Of a stretch of 64,000 bases of DNA, positions 59,949 to 64,000 are shown one piece after another (the first letter of the stretch is position 1; each line of letters starts with the position of its first letter). The stretch is from Rhodobacteraceae bacterium HLUCCA08 (GTDB lineage Bacteria; Pseudomonadota; Alphaproteobacteria; Rhodobacterales; Rhodobacteraceae), in the NCBI GenBank assembly GCA_001314655.1, contig LJSF01000028.1:170347-234346 (forward strand), given 5' to 3'. The translations under genes were made by a program, and so were the position numbers. The notes beneath the pieces are model-generated. The model made no database searches. It was not told the origin of the DNA and saw only the letters and a list, made by a program, of their open reading frames with translations.

Positions 59949-60896
59949 ATGCAAGATATCCTGACCGTCACCCTGAACCCCGCGCTGGATCTGGCGACCT
60001 CGGTCGCGCATATCGAACCGAATGTGAAACTGCGCTGTTCGCCGCCCGAGACCGACCCGGGCGGCGGCGGTCTGAATGTCGCGCGGGCGATCACCCAGCT
60101 GGGCGGCAAGGCGCGGGCCTTTGTCGCGCTGGGCGGCGATACCGGCACCGCGCTGCGGCACCTGCTGGAACGGGCGGGGCAGCAACTGGTGATCCACGCG
60201 GCGCCGGGAGAGACCCGGCAGAGCCTTGCGGTCACAGACCTGGGCGATGGTGGACAATATCGTTTCATGCTGCCCGGGCCGGACTGGTCACGCGCCGATA
60301 TCGACGCCGCCCGGGCCGCGATTCGCGCCGCGGCGCCGAAACAGGGCTTCGTCGTGCTGTCGGGCAGTGGTCCCAGCGGGTCGTCCCCCGACCTTTATGC
60401 GCGGATCTGCGAGGATCTGCGCGGCACCGGGGCCGAGGTGCTGCTGGACACCTCCGGCCCGGCGCTGGCCCATCTGGCCGCCGGGCAGGAGGTGCCGCCG
60501 CTGGTGCTGCGCATGGACCAGCACGAGGCCGAAACCCTGGCCCGCCGGCCGCTGGCGACCCGCGCCGACAGCGCCGATTTCGCCCGCCGGCTGGTCGAGC
60601 GCGGGGCCGCGCGGATCGTGATCGTGGCGCGCGGCGCCGACGGATCGGTGCTGGCCGATGCCGACCGCAAGTTCTTTGTCCGGGCCGCGCCGATCACCGT
60701 GCGCAGCGTGGTCGGCGCCGGGGACAGTTTCGTCGGCGGCTTCACCATGGCGCTGGCCCGGGGGCTGAGCGACGATGTGGCCCTGGCCCATGGCGCCGCC
60801 GCCGCCTCGGCCGCCTGCATGACCGAGGGCACGCGGCTGTGCCTGCCCGAGGATTTCGAGGCGCTTTTGCCACAAAGCACGGTGACCGAGCTGTAA
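59949..60896 (+). CDS. pfkB: PfkB-family phosphofructokinase
   Basis: A 315-aa sugar kinase of the PfkB family, either 1-phosphofructokinase or ATP-dependent 6-phosphofructokinase II. Features: the start ILTVTLNPALDLATSV (NPA-D), PGGGGLNVARAITQLGGKARAFVALGGDTG (substrate loop), and VRSVVGAGDSFVGGFTMALARG with the GAGDSF catalytic aspartate. No PTS fructose genes are adjacent, which leans toward PfkB. AGAGG lies 7 bases upstream of the ATG, and a CceR-like site sits directly in front. Confidence 0.9.
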   Translation: MQDILTVTLNPALDLATSVAHIEPNVKLRCSPPETDPGGGGLNVARAITQLGGKARAFVALGGDTGTALRHLLERAGQQLVIHAAPGETRQSLAVTDLGDGGQYRFMLPGPDWSRADIDAARAAIRAAAPKQGFVVLSGSGPSGSSPDLYARICEDLRGTGAEVLLDTSGPALAHLAAGQEVPPLVLRMDQHEAETLARRPLATRADSADFARRLVERGAARIVIVARGADGSVLADADRKFFVRAAPITVRSVVGAGDSFVGGFTMALARGLSDDVALAHGAAAASAACMTEGTRLCLPEDFEALLPQSTVTEL

Positions 60897-60988
60897 ACCG
60901 CCATCTTGTCGCCATTCTCGGCCTGCAGGTTTGGGGAAACCGGCCCGATGGCCTATATGGACGATCAGAGCAGTCAGGAGGTTCGCCC

Positions 60989-61192
60989 ATGCAACTCGAT
61001 CGAATCCTGCGGATGATCCTGGGACGGGTGCTGAATCGCGGCATCAATGCCGGCATCCGCCACGTGGCCAATCGCGGCCAAGACCCCCGGGACATGACCC
61101 CCGAAGACCGCGCCCGCGCCCGCGAAGGCCAGCAGAATGCCAAGCGCGCCCGCCAGGCGATGCGCATCACCCGGCGGATGGGCAAGTTCTGA
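60989..61192 (+). CDS. Small basic conserved hypothetical protein
   Basis: A 67-aa protein starting MQLDRILRMILGRVLNRGIN and rich in arginine (HVANRGQDPRDMTPEDRARAREGQQNAKRARQAMRITRRMGKF). No signal peptide or clear membrane helix, though the N-terminal helix is amphipathic. CAGGAGG lies 7 bases before the ATG, which strongly supports translation. I do not recognise a function; the charge suggests nucleic acid or membrane-surface contact. Confidence 0.75.
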   Translation: MQLDRILRMILGRVLNRGINAGIRHVANRGQDPRDMTPEDRARAREGQQNAKRARQAMRITRRMGKF

Positions 61193-61194
61193 GC

Positions 61195-62268
61195 CTAGCG
61201 GAAATGCTTTGACAATTTCAGGCCCTGGCCCTGGTAGCTGGACCTGATTTCGCGACCGTAAAGCGTCTCGGGGCGTTCCGACATGCGTTCATAGACCAGC
61301 CGGCCGACGATCTGGCCGTGTTCCAGCACGAAGGGGGCCTCGTGGCAGCGCACCTCGAGCACCCCGCGCGACCCTGCGCCGCCGGCCGCCGACCAGCCGA
61401 AGCCGGGGTCGAAGAAACCCGCGTAATGCACCCGGAATTCGCCGACCATGGCCAGGTAGGGGGCCATTTCGGCGGCGCAATCGGGCGGGATCACGATCGC
61501 CTCGCGGCTGACCAGGATATGGAAGGCGCCGGGATCGAGGATGATCCGGCCCTCGGCGGTGCGGATCTCTTCCCAGAAATCGGCCGGGTCGTAATGGGCG
61601 ATCCGGGCCAGGTCGATCACGCCGGTATGGCGCTTGGCGCGGTAGCCGACCAGATCGCGGCCTTCGGGGCGCAGATCGACCGAAAACCCCAGACCATCCG
61701 AAATCACCGGGTCGCCCGACACGATCGGCGTGCGGGCATGGACGGCGCGCAAATCCGCGTCGGACAGAACGGTCTGGCCCTGGCGAAAGATCACCTGGGT
61801 CAGCATCAGGCCGGGGCTGGCCAGCACCGAAAAGCTTTGCGGGCAGATCTCGGCATAGAGCGGGCCGTCATAGCCCTCGGGGATGCGGTCGAATTCGGTG
61901 CCGCCATCGGTGATGATCCGGGTCATCAGATCGAGCCGCCCGGTCGAGGATTTGGCACTGGCCGCGCCGGTCATGCCGGCGGGCAGGGACAACCGCTCCA
62001 TCAGCGGCACCACGTAGACGCAGCCCTTTTCCAGCACCGCGCCCCCGGTCAGCGACAGCTTGTGCATGGTCAGGTCGTCCAGCCGATCGGCGACACTGCG
62101 GCCCTTGCCGGTCAGGAACGACGCGCGGACGCGGCAGGCCTCGGTCCCCAGGCGCAGGTCGAGCGAGGCGGGCTGGATCTGGTCGTTCAGGATCGGTGCA
62201 TCGGCGGCGATACGCCCTTCGGCGATCAGCGTGCGCATCTGGTGGTCGGCAAGCACACCCGGTTTCAT
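61195..62268 (-). CDS. dcd: 2'-deoxycytidine 5'-triphosphate deaminase (long form)
   Basis: A 357-aa protein made of two dUTPase-like domains, the long alphaproteobacterial Dcd form (ordinary Dcd is about 190 aa). Domain one (about 1-170) has QIQPASLDLRLG and AASAKSSTGRLDLMTRIITDGG; domain two has AFHILVSREAIVIPPDCAAEM, VGEFRVHYAGFFDPGFGW and EVRCHEAPFVLEHGQIVGRLVYERM. It would convert dCTP to dUTP, supplying dUMP for thymidylate. The stop lies 2 bp from the end of the convergent small gene. Confidence 0.9.
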   Translation of the reverse strand: MKPGVLADHQMRTLIAEGRIAADAPILNDQIQPASLDLRLGTEACRVRASFLTGKGRSVADRLDDLTMHKLSLTGGAVLEKGCVYVVPLMERLSLPAGMTGAASAKSSTGRLDLMTRIITDGGTEFDRIPEGYDGPLYAEICPQSFSVLASPGLMLTQVIFRQGQTVLSDADLRAVHARTPIVSGDPVISDGLGFSVDLRPEGRDLVGYRAKRHTGVIDLARIAHYDPADFWEEIRTAEGRIILDPGAFHILVSREAIVIPPDCAAEMAPYLAMVGEFRVHYAGFFDPGFGWSAAGGAGSRGVLEVRCHEAPFVLEHGQIVGRLVYERMSERPETLYGREIRSSYQGQGLKLSKHFR

Positions 62269-62284
62269 GACCCCTCCCGAAATG

Positions 62285-62317
62285 AAAAACCGCCCGCCCG
62301 GGTCGCGGGCGGGCGGG
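62285..62317 (-). terminator. Intrinsic terminator of tRNA-Pro
   Basis: CCGCCCGCCCG (62290-62300) pairs with CGGGCGGGCGG (62306-62316) with a 5-base loop; on the minus strand TTTTT (62289-62285) follows. It lies 7 bp beyond the tRNA 3' end and upstream of dcd. Confidence 0.88.
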
Positions 62318-62323
62318 TTTTGT

Positions 62324-62400
62324 TGGTCGGGCTAGCAGGACTCGAACCTGCGACCTTCCGTCCCCCAGACGGACGCGCTACCAGGCTGCGCCATAGCCCG
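62324..62400 (-). tRNA. tRNA-Pro (GGG anticodon)
   Basis: A 77-base tRNA including an encoded CCA. The acceptor stem CGGGCTA pairs with TAGCCCG, the anticodon stem TCCGT/ACGGA encloses the loop CTGGGGG with anticodon GGG, and the T arm is GCAGG-TTCGAGT-CCTGC. GGG reads proline codons CCC and CCU. Confidence 0.96.
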
Positions 62401-62466
62401 ACGTGACGGTGTTCATACCGGTTTTGCGCGTGGGGGCAAGGTCGAAATCGCCCCATTGCGGGGCGA

Positions 62467-63348
62467 TCAGCGGCGGGCGGCCATGCGGTCGCGCAGGGCG
62501 GCCATCCGGGTCAGGACCGGGGTCAGGTCGGCGGCGCGGGCGCGCAGGCGGATGGGATCGGCGGCCTCCAGCAGGTGCAGGATGCGCGGCTCGGCCTTGC
62601 TGTCGGAATCGGCCGGGTCGCGTGCCAGCCAGTCGGGCAGGGCGGTGGCGGCGGGGGCTGCGGCCGGCTGCGGCGGGGGCGCTGTCGGGGCCGACAGGTC
62701 GGCATCGGGCGCCGGGTCGGGCGCGCCTTGCAGGGGCACGACCCTGGTGATCGGCAGGTCCGGTTCGGCGGCGGCCGCGGCGGCGAACAGGTCGCCCGAT
62801 GCCGGTGCCGCGTCGGGGCCCGGTCCGGCGTCGTCTGCGGGGTCGTCCTGGGTTTCGGCAGAGGCCGCGTCGGCGTCGGTTTCGGCGGGGGCCTCATCGG
62901 CCGTCGCCGGGGCGACGACCTCTTCGGCCTCGGGCGTTTCGGGCGCGGCGGCGGGGGCCGCCATGTCGGCTTCGGCGGCAGGGGGCGTGAAACCCGGCGC
63001 GTCCTGCGCGACCGACCGCGGCGCGTCCTCGGCCTTCGGGGAGGGGGCCATGTCGATCGCGGCGTCTTCCCCGGGCAATGCCGGAGCCATCGCGCCCACA
63101 TGTCTGACGCCTTGTTCGCGCAGGAGTTTCTGCACGCCCTTGATGGTCATCCCGTCGTCATGCAGCAGTTTCTTGATACCGCCCAGCAGGGCCATGTCCT
63201 CGGGACGGTAATAGCGGCGCCCGCCGGCGCGCTTGACCGGCTTGACCTGGGAAAACTTGCTTTCCCAGAACCGCAGCACATGGGCGGGCGTATCGAGCCA
63301 GTCGGCGACTTCCGAGATCGTGCGGAAGGCGTCAGGGGACTTGGCCAT
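62467..63348 (-). CDS. MerR-family transcriptional regulator
   Basis: A 293-aa regulator with an N-terminal MerR winged helix-turn-helix (about 8-80: [69 protein letters not shown]), then a long disordered Ala/Pro/Asp/Glu-rich linker (about 90-225), and a short conserved C-terminal segment ([43 protein letters not shown]). This long MerR next to ihfA is conserved in Rhodobacterales; its regulon is unknown. It lies 17 bp downstream of ihfA, so the two are probably one operon. Confidence 0.9.
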   Translation of the reverse strand: MAKSPDAFRTISEVADWLDTPAHVLRFWESKFSQVKPVKRAGGRRYYRPEDMALLGGIKKLLHDDGMTIKGVQKLLREQGVRHVGAMAPALPGEDAAIDMAPSPKAEDAPRSVAQDAPGFTPPAAEADMAAPAAAPETPEAEEVVAPATADEAPAETDADAASAETQDDPADDAGPGPDAAPASGDLFAAAAAAEPDLPITRVVPLQGAPDPAPDADLSAPTAPPPQPAAAPAATALPDWLARDPADSDSKAEPRILHLLEAADPIRLRARAADLTPVLTRMAALRDRMAARR

Positions 63349-63365
63349 GTCGCGTCCTTTCGCGC

Positions 63366-63668
63366 CTAGCGCTTGTTGCCCGCCGCGACCCGGTCCTTCA
63401 TCAGGTGGCTGGGGCGGAAGGACAGGACCCGGCGCGGCGCGATCGGCACCTCTTCGCCGGTCTTGGGGTTGCGGCCGACCCGGGCCGCCTTGTCGCGGGT
63501 CGAGAAGGTGCCGAAGGACGAGATCTTGACCGTCTCGCCGCTGACCAGGGCATCCGAGACATGGGTCAGAACGCTTTCCACCAATTCGGCGCTGTCGTTG
63601 CGCGACAGGCCGAGTTCCTGATGGACCGCCTCGGCCAGATCCATCCGCGTCAAAGTCCTGTTGGCCAT
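63366..63668 (-). CDS. ihfA: Integration host factor alpha subunit
   Basis: A 100-aa DNA-bending protein forming IHF with IhfB. The HU/IHF fold is clear: [86 protein letters not shown], containing the GRNPKTGEE beta-arm tip whose proline intercalates into DNA. The start [11 protein letters not shown] follows GGGGGACAGG. It lies between fabH and merR, the usual order in this group. Confidence 0.96.
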   Translation of the reverse strand: MANRTLTRMDLAEAVHQELGLSRNDSAELVESVLTHVSDALVSGETVKISSFGTFSTRDKAARVGRNPKTGEEVPIAPRRVLSFRPSHLMKDRVAAGNKR

Positions 63669-63764
63669 CCTGTCCCCCGGATCGATTTCGGAAGACCTTA
63701 GGCGACGTTGAAAAACAGAGTCAATAACAAGGGCTTGCAGCACCGTGTCAAAGAAGCGTTCCGC

Positions 63765-64000
63765 CTACCAGCGCAGCACCACCGCGCCCCAGGCCAGGCC
63801 GCCGCCGATCGCCTCGGTCACCAGCAGGTCGCCGGGCTTGATCTGGCCGCGGTCGACACCCACCGACAGGGCCAGCGGGATCGAGGCGGCCGAGGTGTTG
63901 CCGTGGTCCTGGACGGTGACGACGACCTTGTCCATCGGCACGCCCAGCTTCCTGGCGGTGGACTGGATGATCCGGATATTGGCCTGGTGCGGCACCACCC
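63765..64000 (-). CDS. fabH: 3-oxoacyl-ACP synthase III (5' end off window)
   Basis: Only the C-terminal 78 codons are present. They include the catalytic histidine segment [11 protein letters not shown] and the catalytic asparagine segment [19 protein letters not shown], and the closing [22 protein letters not shown], all diagnostic for beta-ketoacyl-ACP synthase III, which condenses acetyl-CoA with malonyl-ACP to start fatty acid synthesis. The gene precedes ihfA on the same strand, as in other alphaproteobacteria. Confidence 0.95.
   Translation of the reverse strand, partial: VVPHQANIRIIQSTARKLGVPMDKVVVTVQDHGNTSAASIPLALSVGVDRGQIKPGDLLVTEAIGGGLAWGAVVLRW

Overview
The window is GC-rich bacterial chromosome from an alphaproteobacterium, almost certainly a member of the Rhodobacteraceae/Roseobacter group. 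The evidence is gene content and order: a pdhABC cluster whose E1-beta carries its own lipoyl domain next to an ftsB-like gene, a fabH-ihfA-merR-tRNA-Pro block, a one-cysteine DksA, Bpt-type aminoacyl-transferase, DUF2852, DUF2927 and Hint-domain proteins, an outsized TRAP transporter, and LacI-type palindromes (TGTTAGCGCTAACA-like) in front of sugar-catabolism genes. There is no prophage, insertion sequence, CRISPR array or obvious genomic island. Coding density is high, with many 1-8 bp overlaps between neighbouring genes.

Layout. 1-1.2 kb: an edge-truncated AhpD-like gene and a divergent alpha/beta hydrolase. 1.2-5.4 kb: pyruvate dehydrogenase (pdhA-pdhB-pdhC) and ftsB. 5.5-8.3 kb: convergent ferric-iron ABC permease and binding-protein genes. 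8.4-10.6 kb: class I aldolase and phosphoglycerate kinase. 10.7-17.2 kb: two tandem cyclophilins, a DUF3179 protein, an EamA transporter, SelO, an acetyltransferase, a nucleoside hydrolase and a small EF-hand protein. 17.3-20 kb: a phosphonate/phosphite-type ABC transporter behind a Pho box. 20-22.9 kb: the ilvB-lipoprotein-ilvH acetolactate synthase operon, preceded by a leader-peptide attenuator. 23.3-28 kb: the TRAP transporter. 28-34.5 kb: bpt, RDD, DUF2852, YbaK, glnE. 34.5-37.1 kb: Entner-Doudoroff genes edd and eda. 37.2-49 kb: mixed housekeeping and lineage-specific genes (lipoprotein, rRNA methyltransferase, PIN, M48 peptidase, VWA/MoxR pair, DUF2927 with a coupled 56-aa membrane protein, Hint protein, dksA). 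49-56.8 kb: xthA, hesB/erpA, dgt, argS, SPOR, nagZ, scpA, scpB. 56.8-64 kb: gltX, a metallopeptidase, a 4 x 60 bp tandem repeat, a beta-lactamase-fold protein, pfkB, dcd, tRNA-Pro, merR, ihfA and the 3' end of fabH.

How it fits together. Several genes form one carbon-flow theme: edd/eda make pyruvate and glyceraldehyde-3-phosphate, fba/pgk/pfkB handle the triose and fructose branches, PDH converts pyruvate to acetyl-CoA, and acetolactate synthase draws pyruvate into branched-chain amino acids. Four of these gene starts have a central-CG palindrome upstream (edd, pfkB, fba, pdhA), suggesting shared control by a CceR-like LacI regulator. The best-supported new detail is the ilv attenuator, with a 15-codon leader containing Ile-Leu-Leu-Val-Val-Val and mutually exclusive antiterminator and terminator stems. 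No complete unknown defence or biosynthetic system was recognised; the least explained items are the 60 bp tandem hairpin repeat, the paired 17 bp operators before DUF2852, and the orphan Hint protein.
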